From Pelomonas saccharophila_A (GTDB lineage: Bacteria > Pseudomonadota > Gammaproteobacteria > Burkholderiales > Burkholderiaceae_C): a DNA stretch of 64,000 nucleotides. A program made the translations under genes and the position numbers. Under the pieces are notes generated by a model. The model saw nothing but the letters and a program-made list of their open reading frames with translations. It did no database searches and had not been told where the DNA came from. The first letter of the stretch is position 1. Every line of letters starts with the position of its first letter. The stretch lies in NCBI RefSeq assembly GCF_031458095.1, contig NZ_JAVDXU010000003.1, positions 744,001 to 808,000 of the forward strand, in the 5' to 3' direction. Positions 17,806-27,148 of this stretch are shown here, one piece after another.

Positions 17806-18036
17806 CTGGTGCTTGACGGCGTAGTCGATCGCCAGCTGCACGGTGGTGATCTTCTCGGCTTCCTCGTCGGGGATCTCGATGCCGAACTCGTCTTCGAGGG
17901 CCATCACCAGTTCCACGGTGTCCAGAGAATCGGCGCCCAGGTCAGCAACGAAAGCCTTCTCGTTGGTGACGTCGGCTTCCGCCACGCCGAGTTGCTCGGC
18001 AATGATCTTCTTGACTCGTGCTTCGATATCGCTCAT
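17797..18036 (-). CDS. acpP: Acyl carrier protein
   Basis: Small acidic carrier of growing acyl chains. 79 residues, four-helix pattern, with the phosphopantetheine attachment Ser37 in GADSLDTVELVMALEDEF. The start ATG 18036 has a strong Shine-Dalgarno sequence (GGAGGAG). It lies between fabG and fabF. Its activator AcpS is the last gene of the same gene run. A TAGAAT box (18081-18076) in the gap upstream hints at an extra promoter, but no -35 was found. Confidence 0.97.
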   Translation of the reverse strand: MSDIEARVKKIIAEQLGVAEADVTNEKAFVADLGADSLDTVELVMALEDEFGIEIPDEEAEKITTVQLAIDYAVKHQKA

Positions 18037-18093
18037 GAAACTCCTCCAGGAGAGGTTTGCAGAAAACAGCCCGGCATTCTACGGGCACTAGAT

Positions 18094-18117
18094 GGACGCC
18101 CCTAATTCAAGGCGTCC
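18094..18117 (-). terminator. Inverted repeat between fabG and acpP
   Basis: Perfect 7-base inverted repeat GGACGCC (18094-18100) and GGCGTCC (18111-18117), 9 bases after the fabG stop. There is no T tract, so it may be an mRNA 3'-end stabiliser or processing site rather than a terminator. Confidence 0.35.
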
Positions 18118-18125
18118 GGCCCAAA

Positions 18126-18869
18126 TCAGGCCATGTACATGCCGCCGTTGACGTGCAGCTCGGTGCCCGTGATGTAGGCACCGCCGGGTGACGCCAGGAA
18201 GGCCACCGCCGCGGCGATTTCCTCGGGTGCGCCGAGGCGCCCGAGCGGGATCTGAGCCAGCAGCGCGGCCTTCTGGGCCTCGGGCAGGACCTCGGTCATG
18301 TCGGTGGCGATGAAGCCCGGCGCGATGCAGTTGACGGTGATGCCGCGGCTGCCCAGTTCGCGGGCCAGCGAGCGCGTCAGGCCGGCCACACCGGCCTTGG
18401 CGGCGGCGTAATTGGCCTGGCCGGCATTGCCGGAAGCGCCGACGACGGAGGTGATGTTGATGATGCGGCCGGAGCGCTGTTTCATCATCGGCTTGGTCAC
18501 CGCGCGGGCCAGGCGAAAGACCGCCTTGAGATTGGTGTCCAGCACGGCGTCCCAGTCCTCGTCCTTCATGCGCATGGACAGGGTGTCGCGGGTGATGCCG
18601 GCGTTGTTGACCAGCACATGCAGGCCGCCTTCCTTGGCGACGATGTCGTCGACGGCAGCCTGGCTGGCCGCGGCGTCGGTCACGTTCAGCGCGATGCCAC
18701 GGCCACCGTGGGGCGCCAGGGCTTCGGCGATGGCGGCAGCGCCGGCTTCGGTCGTTGCCGTGCCGACGACGCGCCAGCCTTCATTGGCCAGGGTCAGGGC
18801 GATGGCACGGCCGATGCCGCGGCTGGCGCCGGTGACGAGGGCGACGCCCTTGCTCGTGGATTCAGTCAT
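18126..18869 (-). CDS. fabG: 3-oxoacyl-[ACP] reductase
   Basis: NADPH-dependent reduction of 3-oxoacyl-ACP to 3-hydroxyacyl-ACP in the elongation cycle. 247 residues, short-chain dehydrogenase fold. Cofactor motif TGASRGIG at 13-20, NNAG at 88-91, catalytic Ser141 with Tyr154 and Lys158 (YAAAK). The frame is open to 18929, but ATG 18869 (MTESTSKG) gives the family length and follows the fabD stop by 4 bases. Confidence 0.96.
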   Translation of the reverse strand: MTESTSKGVALVTGASRGIGRAIALTLANEGWRVVGTATTEAGAAAIAEALAPHGGRGIALNVTDAAASQAAVDDIVAKEGGLHVLVNNAGITRDTLSMRMKDEDWDAVLDTNLKAVFRLARAVTKPMMKQRSGRIINITSVVGASGNAGQANYAAAKAGVAGLTRSLARELGSRGITVNCIAPGFIATDMTEVLPEAQKAALLAQIPLGRLGAPEEIAAAVAFLASPGGAYITGTELHVNGGMYMA

Positions 18870-18873
18870 GGGT

Positions 18874-19821
18874 TCAGCCTCCACCCAGGAGGGCGCGAGC
18901 CTCGGCCAGCGAGGCGGGGTCGAAGACACAGGCGGCCTGCAGTTCGCCGTCGATGCGCTTGGCCATGCCGGTCAGCACCTTGCCGGGGCCGGCCTCGATG
19001 ATGTGGCCGACGCCGCGGGCCTTCAGGGCCTGCACGACCTCGACCCAACGCACCGGGCCGAAGGCCTGGCGGTAGAGGGCGTCGCGCAGCGCGGCGTCGT
19101 TGTCGGTGATGGCGACGTCGATGTTGTTGATGACGGGGAAGGCGGCGGCCTGGAACTGCACGGTCGCCAGCTTTTCCTTCAGGCGCTCGGCGGCCGGCTT
19201 CATCAGGCTGGAATGGAAAGGCGCGGATACCGGCAGCGGCAACGCACGCTTGGCGCCAGCGGCCTTCAGGATCTCGGCGGCCTTGTCGGCGCCGGCCTTG
19301 CTGCCGGCGATGACGGTCTGCTTGGGGTCGTTGAAGTTGACGGCCTCGACGGCCTCGCCCGTTTCGGCGGCCGCCTGGGCGCAACCGGCGCGCACGGCAT
19401 CACCGTCCAGGCCCAGGATGGCGTACATGGCGCCCGCACCGACCGGCACGGCTTCCTGCATCGCCTGAGCGCGGAAGCGCACCAACGGCAGCGCGTCGGC
19501 CAGGCTCAGCGCGCCGGCGGCCACGAGGGCCGTGTACTCACCCAGCGAATGGCCGGCGGCCGCAACGGGCACCGCGCCGGTCTCGGCGACAAAGGCGCGC
19601 CAGCAGGCGATGCCGGCCGTCAGCATGACGGGCTGGGTGTTGGTCGTCAGGTCCAGCTGTTCCTTGGGCCCGGCGTGGATCAGCGCGCCGATGTCCTCGC
19701 CGAGGGCGGCGGAGGCTTCTTCCAGCGTGCGGCGGACTTCCAGATGGTCGCCCCAGGCGTCGAGCATGCCGACGGCCTGCGAGCCTTGGCCGGGAAAGAC
19801 AACGGCAAAAGGTGCAGTCAT
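18874..19821 (-). CDS. fabD: Malonyl-CoA:ACP transacylase
   Basis: Loads malonyl groups onto ACP. 315 residues. GQGSQ motif at 11-15, nucleophile Ser92 in AGHSLGEYTALV, and the His partner near 203 (APFHSSLM). The start at ATG 19821 begins MTAPFAVVFPGQGSQ; an upstream in-frame extension to 19866 has no homology. It lies 41 bases after fabH and 4 bases before fabG. Confidence 0.96.
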   Translation of the reverse strand: MTAPFAVVFPGQGSQAVGMLDAWGDHLEVRRTLEEASAALGEDIGALIHAGPKEQLDLTTNTQPVMLTAGIACWRAFVAETGAVPVAAAGHSLGEYTALVAAGALSLADALPLVRFRAQAMQEAVPVGAGAMYAILGLDGDAVRAGCAQAAAETGEAVEAVNFNDPKQTVIAGSKAGADKAAEILKAAGAKRALPLPVSAPFHSSLMKPAAERLKEKLATVQFQAAAFPVINNIDVAITDNDAALRDALYRQAFGPVRWVEVVQALKARGVGHIIEAGPGKVLTGMAKRIDGELQAACVFDPASLAEARALLGGG

Positions 19822-19862
19822 GAGATCAATTCCAGTTGATGCGTCGGCGCAGCCGGCACCGC

Positions 19863-20861
19863 TCAATATTTGAGCAGCGCGGCGCCCCAGGTAAAGCCGC
19901 CGCCGACACCTTCCAGCATGAGGGTGTCGCCGCGCTGGATGCGGCCGCTGCGCACGGCGACGTCCAGGGCCAGCGGCACGGAGGCGGCCGAGGTGTTGCC
20001 ATGCTCGTCGACGGTGGCGATGAGCTTGTTCAGGTCCAGCTTCAGCTTCTTGGCCGTGCCCTGCATGATGCGGATATTGGCTTGATGCGGGATCAGCCAG
20101 TCGAGGTCGGCGTCCGTCATGCCGGCCTTCTCGAGCACCGAGCGGGCCACCTTTTCGAGCACGCCGACGGCGAGCTTGAAGACGGCCTGGCCATCCATCT
20201 TCAGGAAAGGGCTGCCAAGCACCCGGCCGCCAGCGACGGTGCCGGGCGTGCAGAGGACGTCGACATGGCGCGAATCGGCATGCAACTCGGTGGCGAGGAT
20301 GCCGGGTTCGGCGCTGGCACCCAGCACGACAGCGCCGGCGCCGTCACCAAACAGCACGCAGGTGGTGCGGTCCTTGAAGTCGAGGATGCGCGAGAACACC
20401 TCGGCGCCAACGACCAGGGCCTTGTTGGCGGCGCCGCTCTTGATCATGGAGTCCGCCACGCTGAGCGCATAGACGAATCCCGAGCAGACGGCCTGCACGT
20501 CAAAGGCCGCGCAGCCATGCACGCCGAGCTTCTTCTGCAGCAGGCAGGCCGTGGAGGGGAAGACCATGTCCGGCGTGGACGTGGCGACGATGATGAGGTC
20601 GATCTCTTCGGCGGCGATGCCGGCGGCTTCCAACGCCGCTTGCGCGGCCGGGAAGGCCAGGTCGCTGGAGGCTTGATCGGCCGACGCGAAGTGGCGGGCG
20701 CGGATGCCGGTGCGCTCGACGATCCAGTCGTCGGAGGTCTCGACGCCGTCGGCAGCCAGGCGATCGGCCAGGTCTTGGTTGGTCACGCGGTCGGCCGGCA
20801 GGAAGCTGCCGGTGCCGAGGATGCGGGAATAACGGGGGGATTGGATTCCAGTAGGGCTCAT
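19863..20861 (-). CDS. fabH: 3-oxoacyl-[ACP] synthase III
   Basis: Initiates fatty acid synthesis by condensing acetyl-CoA with malonyl-ACP. 332 residues with the Cys-His-Asn triad: Cys126 in VQAVCSGFVYAL, His near 258 in IPHQANIRIM, Asn near 288 in EHGNTSAASVP. The start ATG overlaps the plsX stop by 4 bases. Confidence 0.96.
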   Translation of the reverse strand: MSPTGIQSPRYSRILGTGSFLPADRVTNQDLADRLAADGVETSDDWIVERTGIRARHFASADQASSDLAFPAAQAALEAAGIAAEEIDLIIVATSTPDMVFPSTACLLQKKLGVHGCAAFDVQAVCSGFVYALSVADSMIKSGAANKALVVGAEVFSRILDFKDRTTCVLFGDGAGAVVLGASAEPGILATELHADSRHVDVLCTPGTVAGGRVLGSPFLKMDGQAVFKLAVGVLEKVARSVLEKAGMTDADLDWLIPHQANIRIMQGTAKKLKLDLNKLIATVDEHGNTSAASVPLALDVAVRSGRIQRGDTLMLEGVGGGFTWGAALLKY

Positions 20862-21955
20862 GCAGCCTGCGCGACGGAGTTCGCCGCGTTGTCTCCAGCA
20901 TCATTCGCCTTCGCCTGAAGCGTGGCGACGATGCGGTCGTGGACCCGGTCAAGCAGCCGGTTGCGGGCGGCATCATAAGCGCGGGCCAAAGCCTGCTCGA
21001 AGGCAAAGGCATCGGCCGAACCGTGGCTCTTGAAGACCAGGCCTCGCAGACCCAGCAGGGCCGCACCATTGAAGCGGCGGTGGTCGACGCGGTTCTTGAA
21101 GGCCTTGAGGATGGGCAGGGCCAGCAGCGCGACGAACTTGGTCAGCAGATTGCGGCTGAACTCTTCCTTGATGAAGGCGCCGATCATGGTGGCCAGGCCT
21201 TCAGAAGTCTTGAGCATGACGTTGCCGACGAAGCCGTCGCAGACAACGATGTCCGTCGTGCCCTTGTAGATGTCATTGCCTTCGACATTGCCGAAGAAGT
21301 TCAGCTGGCCGGCCGCGCCGGCCGCACGCAGCAGCTCGCCGGCCTGCTTGATGGTCTCGCTGCCCTTGATGGCTTCCTCGCCGATATTGAGCAGGCCGAC
21401 GCTGGGCTCTTCATTGCCTTCGACGGCCGCGACGAGGGCGCTGCCCATGACGGCGAACTGCAGCAAGTGCTCCGCCGTGCAATCGACGTTGGCGCCCAGG
21501 TCCAGCACGGTCGTGAAACGGCCGCGCTGGTTGGGAATGACGGTGGCGATGGCAGGGCGGTCAATGCCGTCCAGCGTCTTCAGCAGATAGCGGGCCACGG
21601 CCATCAGGGCGCCGGTGTTGCCGGCGGACACGCAGGCATGGGCCAGGGCCGGGTTGCCTTCGCGGTCGGCCTTGAGCTGCTGGATGGCGACACGCATGGA
21701 CGAGTCGCGCTTGCGGCGCAAGGCGACCTCGATCGGATCTTCCATCGTGACGACCTCGCTGGCCGCGACGATGCGGCAACGCGGCCACGCCGCGGCGGCG
21801 GTCAACTCCTCGGGCTTGCCGACGAGGATGAGCTCGGCGCCGGGATGCTTGTCGAGAAAGGCGCGGCAGGCCGGCAGCGTGACCGAGGGGCCGTGGTCGC
21901 CGCCCATGCAGTCGACGGACAGGCGAATCGGTTCAGGCAAGGGAGCGGCGGTCAT
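20858..21955 (-). CDS. plsX: Phosphate acyltransferase PlsX
   Basis: Makes acyl-phosphate from acyl-ACP, the acyl donor for PlsY in membrane lipid synthesis. 365 residues. The N-terminal DCMGGDHGPSVTLPA (16-30) and the VSAGNTGALMAVARYLL stretch are family hallmarks. ATG 21955 (MTAAPLPEP) is preferred over an open extension to 21979. It sits between rpmF and fabH as in E. coli, behind a hairpin that may attenuate read-through from rpmF. Confidence 0.96.
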   Translation of the reverse strand: MTAAPLPEPIRLSVDCMGGDHGPSVTLPACRAFLDKHPGAELILVGKPEELTAAAAWPRCRIVAASEVVTMEDPIEVALRRKRDSSMRVAIQQLKADREGNPALAHACVSAGNTGALMAVARYLLKTLDGIDRPAIATVIPNQRGRFTTVLDLGANVDCTAEHLLQFAVMGSALVAAVEGNEEPSVGLLNIGEEAIKGSETIKQAGELLRAAGAAGQLNFFGNVEGNDIYKGTTDIVVCDGFVGNVMLKTSEGLATMIGAFIKEEFSRNLLTKFVALLALPILKAFKNRVDHRRFNGAALLGLRGLVFKSHGSADAFAFEQALARAYDAARNRLLDRVHDRIVATLQAKANDAGDNAANSVAQAA

Positions 21956-21986
21956 TTCAGTGGTTTTCGTGAGCCACAAAGACCAA

Positions 21987-22016
21987 ACCCGGCTCTGCGC
22001 GGTACGCAGGCCGGGT
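21987..22016 (-). terminator. Attenuator-like hairpin between rpmF and plsX
   Basis: Twelve paired bases: ACCCGGC (21987-21993), one bulged base, CTGCG, loop, CGCAG, GCCGGGT (22010-22016). On the - strand a T-rich stretch (TTTGGTCTTTG) follows. It fits partial termination, allowing more L32 than PlsX. Confidence 0.5.
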
Positions 22017-22066
22017 CGGCAGATTCATCGATAGTTTGGCGCCGCACCAGGCGGCACCGGCCACCA

Positions 22067-22252
22067 TCAGGCCGCGTCGGCCTTGCTCTTCAGCACCTTG
22101 CGACCACGGTAGAAACCGGTGGGGCTGATGTGGTGACGCAGATGCACTTCGCCAGTCGTCGGCTCGATGGCCGTGCCCGGGGTCACCAGGGCATTGTGGG
22201 AACGGTGCATGCCGCGCTTGGAAGGCGACTTCTTGTTTTGCTGAACAGCCAT
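22067..22252 (-). CDS. rpmF: 50S ribosomal protein L32
   Basis: Small basic ribosomal protein, 61 residues (MAVQQNKKSPSKRGMHRSH... with the HHISPTGFYRGRKV motif). It is the cysteine-free form, without zinc ligands. The start has GGAG 8 bases upstream. It lies between yceD and plsX, the conserved order. Confidence 0.97.
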   Translation of the reverse strand: MAVQQNKKSPSKRGMHRSHNALVTPGTAIEPTTGEVHLRHHISPTGFYRGRKVLKSKADAA

Positions 22253-22424
22253 GAAATTCTCCAGAATCTGCGGGGTTTGGGGGCGGACATTGGGGCACTG
22301 CCCCGAGGAGTGAGATCAAAGCTCGAACTCCAGGCCGCAGAAAAGCCCACGAGTGTAGCACCGGATGCAAAAACCGCCAAGCCGCGTCGATGAAAGGCGC
22401 GGGGGAACAGCCGCCAACCATGGT

Positions 22425-22979
22425 TCAGGCGCTGCCGCCTCGCTTCAAGGCGGCGAGCTTGGCAAAGGGATTGGGGCGCTCGTCCGCTTCCGCGACGGGC
22501 AGATCATCCACATGGGCCAGCGGCTCGGGGCAGGCCTCGTGGCGCGGCACCAGCGGCAGGGCCAGCAGCAATTCGTCTTCGATCAGCTCGCGGGCATCGA
22601 GATGGCGCGGCAGGGCCAGCACGTCGTCGTCGCTGTCGACGTCCAGTGCGGCCGCCTCGGCCTCGGTGTCGACAAAGCGGATCCAGCGGTCGATGTCGAT
22701 GTCTTCATGCACCGGCTTCAGGCAGCGCTGGCAGGTCAGGGCGACCTGGCCCGAGGCCGTCAGGTGCAGCCAGATCTGGGCCTTGCCGCCCTTGGGCTGG
22801 CGGGTCTCGCCGTGCAGGCTCCATTGCAAGGCCGGCCAGCCGCTGGCGGGAGCCTCGGGAGCAGCCGAGTCGGCCAGTCGCTGCAGCGAGGCCGCCGGCC
22901 ATTCGCCGGACAGGCTGGCGTCGTCATGGGCCAGGGCCGCAACGTCGAGCTTCTCGGGAACAAAGGCGCGCGATTTCAT
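22425..22979 (-). CDS. yceD: DUF177 protein YceD (23S rRNA accumulation protein)
   Basis: 184 residues from ATG 22979. The DUF177 core has the conserved CxxC (Cys83 and Cys86, LTCQRCLKP), followed by an acidic stretch and the C-terminal PFAKLAALK motif. YceD homologues are needed for normal 23S rRNA levels in E. coli and plants. The next gene is rpmF, as in E. coli. It diverges from yceF with only 32 bases between starts. The 172-base gap to rpmF holds a small GC hairpin and the rpmF leader, but nothing else recognised. Confidence 0.9.
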   Translation of the reverse strand: MKSRAFVPEKLDVAALAHDDASLSGEWPAASLQRLADSAAPEAPASGWPALQWSLHGETRQPKGGKAQIWLHLTASGQVALTCQRCLKPVHEDIDIDRWIRFVDTEAEAAALDVDSDDDVLALPRHLDARELIEDELLLALPLVPRHEACPEPLAHVDDLPVAEADERPNPFAKLAALKRGGSA

Positions 22980-23011
22980 GGTCGAGAGTTTAGGCGGGCG
23001 AGAATGCCGCG

Positions 23012-23587
23012 ATGCCTCAGCTGATCCTCGCCTCGACCTCGCGCTATCGACAGGAATTGCTGGCCCGGCTGCGCCTGCCCTTCGAGGCTGTGGCACCCGA
23101 GGTCGACGAGACCGCCCTGCCCAGCGAGGCACCGGCGGCCCTGGCCGAGCGCCTGGCGTTGGCCAAGGCCCGCGTGGTCGCGGCGCGCTTCCCCGGCGCC
23201 ATCGTCATCGGCTCCGACCAAGTGGCCGATCTGGGCGGCGAGGCGATTGGCAAGCCGGGCACTCACGAGGCCGCTACCGCACAACTGCGCCGCATGAGCG
23301 GGCGCGAAGTCGTGTTCCAGACCGCCGTCGCCGTCGTCGCACCGGGCCTGGCAGCCATCGAGCGGGCCGAGGTGCGCGTGCGGCTGCGCGAGCTGAGCGA
23401 TGCTGTCATCGAGACTTATCTTCGCGCCGACAAGCCCTATGACTGCGCCGGCAGCGCCAAAGTCGAGAGCCTGGGCATCGCCCTGCTGGAGGCCGTGGAA
23501 TCCGACGATCCGACGGCGCTGATCGGCCTGCCGCTGATCCGCACTTGCACCCTGCTGCGCCGCGCCGGCCTGGAGCCGCTCGCATGA
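23012..23587 (+). CDS. yceF: Maf-family nucleotide pyrophosphatase, YceF type
   Basis: Hydrolyses non-canonical nucleotides; the YceF subgroup prefers 7-methyl-GTP. 191 residues. Motifs: LASTSRYRQELL (6-17), E/D residues around 30-33, GSDQVADLGG (67-76), and the YceF-type KPYDCAGSAKVESLGI (about 144-159) ending in TALIGLPLI. It is divergent from yceD, as in E. coli, and its stop overlaps the next gene as ATGA. Confidence 0.92.
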   Translation: MPQLILASTSRYRQELLARLRLPFEAVAPEVDETALPSEAPAALAERLALAKARVVAARFPGAIVIGSDQVADLGGEAIGKPGTHEAATAQLRRMSGREVVFQTAVAVVAPGLAAIERAEVRVRLRELSDAVIETYLRADKPYDCAGSAKVESLGIALLEAVESDDPTALIGLPLIRTCTLLRRAGLEPLA

Positions 23588-24341
23588 ACAAGGGCCGCCT
23601 CATCCTGATGCCCAATACGCTGGACTTTGGCGTGGACGACTCCCTGGACCTGCGCGAGGTGCTGCCTCAGCGCGTCATCGAGCAAGCGGCCAAGCTCACG
23701 CACTGGGCGGCGGAGAACGCGAAGACGACGCGCTCGCTGCTCAAGCGTGTCGACGCCGTCGCACCGCTGGTGCAGCCGCTGCAGACCGTGCAGATCGCCG
23801 AGTTGCCGCGCCCACCCAAGGGCGGCCGAGGCGGCGGCGATGACATGGCAGCCTGGCTCGCCCTGCTGGACCCAGCGCATGCCGGGCATGATCTCGGCCT
23901 GATCTCCGAAGCCGGCCTGCCGGCCGTAGCCGACCCGGGCGCGCGGTTGGTGGCACTGGCCCACGAGGCGGGCATCGAAGTGGTTCCGTTGTCCGGCCCC
24001 AGCTCCCTGTTGCTGGCGCTGGCGGCCAGTGGGCTCAACGGTCAGAGCTTCGCCTTTGTCGGCTATCTGCCGGTGGAGGCAAGCGGGCGTACGGCCCGCA
24101 TCCGCGAGCTGGAGGCCCTGTCCGCCAAGGCCCAGCAGACCCAGTTGCTGATTGAGACGCCCTATCGCAACGAAGCACTGCGCCAGGCCCTGCTGGCGAC
24201 ATTGAAGCCCGGCACGCGGTTGTCGATCAGCGTCGGCCTGACCTTGCCGGGCGGCTGGACCCAGACCGCCACGGTGGCTGACTGGCGGGCGAATCGCACC
24301 ACCCTGCCCGACCGCATCCCGGCGGTCTTCGCGCTGCTGGC

Positions 24342-24345
<4 letters not shown>
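23584..24345 (+). CDS. SAM-dependent methyltransferase of the tetrapyrrole methylase family, RsmI-like
   Basis: 253 residues. The C-terminal two thirds resemble RsmI (GLISEAGLPAVADPGARLVALAHEAGIEVVPLSGPSS), the SAM- and substrate-binding part of the tetrapyrrole methylase fold. The N terminus departs from canonical RsmI: the PIGNLEDIT motif is replaced by MPNTLDFGVDDSLD. This is a recognised short paralogue group in betaproteobacteria, so 16S rRNA C1402 methylation should not be assumed. Start ATG 23584 overlaps the yceF stop. It converges on rhlE, and the two stop codons overlap. Confidence 0.8.
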
Positions 24346-25805
<1,460 letters not shown>

Positions 25806-25832
25806 CCCGTGATTATCCGGGATGCGCCAAAC

Positions 25833-26963
25833 CTACTCCGGCCGGGCCATTGGCGGCCGGGATTCGGCCCGGGAATTGAGCACCATCCAGCGCGGCGTGC
25901 GGAAGCGCACGATGCGCCAGTACAGCAGCACGTAGAAGACGACGAACAGACCCAGGATGATCTGCAGCATGACGGTGTCGTCCCACCAGATCGTGGCCGG
26001 CACGACGGACAGGCTGCACAGCACCCACAGATAGGGCGCCGTCAGCGCGTTGCGGCGGGTCAGCACGGCGGCGTCCCGGCTGCCGATGGCCCAGCGCATC
26101 AGGCGGCGGTAGATCAGGCTGTGCAGATGGATGCCGTCGGGCATGCCGACCGGGCGGCCGCGCACGACCTTGCGACGGTACATGGAGAACACCGTCTCCC
26201 AGACCGGGTAGGCACACAGCAGCAGCGGGAACATCGGCGAGACCTCGGGATTGCGCACCAGCAGCAGGATGGCGAGTTCCGACAGAATGAAGCCGAGGAA
26301 ATAGGCCCCGCCGTCGCCGAGGAAGATCAGGCCGAAGGGGTAGTTCCACATGAAGAAGCCGAGCACGGCGCCGATGACGGCGATGGCCATGGCCGCGACG
26401 AACTGGTCACCCGCCTGCAGGGCCACATAGGCCAGGCCCGCCAGCATGATGGCCGAACACATCGAGGCCAGGCCGTTCATGCCATCGATGATGTTGATCG
26501 AATTGGCCACGCCGCTGACGACCAGCAGGGCCAGCACATAGCCACCGACCGCCGTGGACGCGATCAGGTCCAGGCCGGGAATCGCCGTCTCCTTGATCTG
26601 GGCCCCCAGCAGCCAGGCGCCCAGGGCCGCGGCGACCAGGGTCGCCAGCATGCGGCGCAGCGGGCTGACGCGCTTGGTCAGGTCCTCGATGACGCCCGAC
26701 ACGAAGGCCGGCACGCTGCAGGTCAGCAGCAGGGCCGCCATGCTGCGCATCGCCGGGTAGCGCCAGGCGAGCAGGGCGGTGCCGACGGCGAAGCCGCCAA
26801 ATATGGCGAGGCCGCCGATGCGAGGCACCGGGCGCGAATGGAATTTCTGCGGGCCCGACAGGTCATGGTCCGCCGACAAGGCGCCATGCAGATGCGATGA
26901 CCGGATGATGAGCAGCGTCGCAGCGGCTGCAATGGCGAAGCTCAGGGCGAGGATGGGAAGCAT
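25833..26963 (-). CDS. Polyprenyl-phosphate N-acetylhexosamine-1-phosphate transferase (WecA/WbpL type)
   Basis: Polytopic enzyme that starts O-unit assembly by moving a sugar-1-phosphate from a UDP-N-acetylhexosamine to undecaprenyl phosphate. 376 residues from ATG 26963, about 10-11 hydrophobic segments. Family motifs: PRIGGLAIFGG (44-54), NIIDGMNGLASM, IFLGDGGAYFLGF, and the donor-site HLHSLIYRR near the C-terminal third. It is divergent from wza and marks the left edge of the polysaccharide locus. The donor sugar (GlcNAc, FucNAc or QuiNAc) cannot be read from sequence. Confidence 0.87.
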   Translation of the reverse strand: MLPILALSFAIAAAATLLIIRSSHLHGALSADHDLSGPQKFHSRPVPRIGGLAIFGGFAVGTALLAWRYPAMRSMAALLLTCSVPAFVSGVIEDLTKRVSPLRRMLATLVAAALGAWLLGAQIKETAIPGLDLIASTAVGGYVLALLVVSGVANSINIIDGMNGLASMCSAIMLAGLAYVALQAGDQFVAAMAIAVIGAVLGFFMWNYPFGLIFLGDGGAYFLGFILSELAILLLVRNPEVSPMFPLLLCAYPVWETVFSMYRRKVVRGRPVGMPDGIHLHSLIYRRLMRWAIGSRDAAVLTRRNALTAPYLWVLCSLSVVPATIWWDDTVMLQIILGLFVVFYVLLYWRIVRFRTPRWMVLNSRAESRPPMARPE

Positions 26964-27074
26964 GCAGTTTCGCGGGTCGTGGGCAGCAAGCCCGGCGGTC
27001 GGTCCGCCCGTCGACCCGAAGGCCGAAGTGTAGCCAGTGGCTTTTGCACGCGGCGCCATTCCTTGCGCCCTGGC

Positions 27075-27080
27075 TAGAAT
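27075..27080 (+). promoter_or_regulatory. Possible -10 box (TAGAAT) for the wza operon
   Basis: TAGAAT at 27075-27080, 69 bases before the wza start, in the 185-base gap between the divergent wecA-like and wza genes. No matching -35 was found, so this is weak. Nothing else is recognised in the gap. Confidence 0.25.
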
Positions 27081-27148
27081 CCGCGCCGCCTTGGCCCGCC
27101 TGGACTCACTGAGCGTGCACAAGCAGTCCATCAATACGAGCCTCGTCA

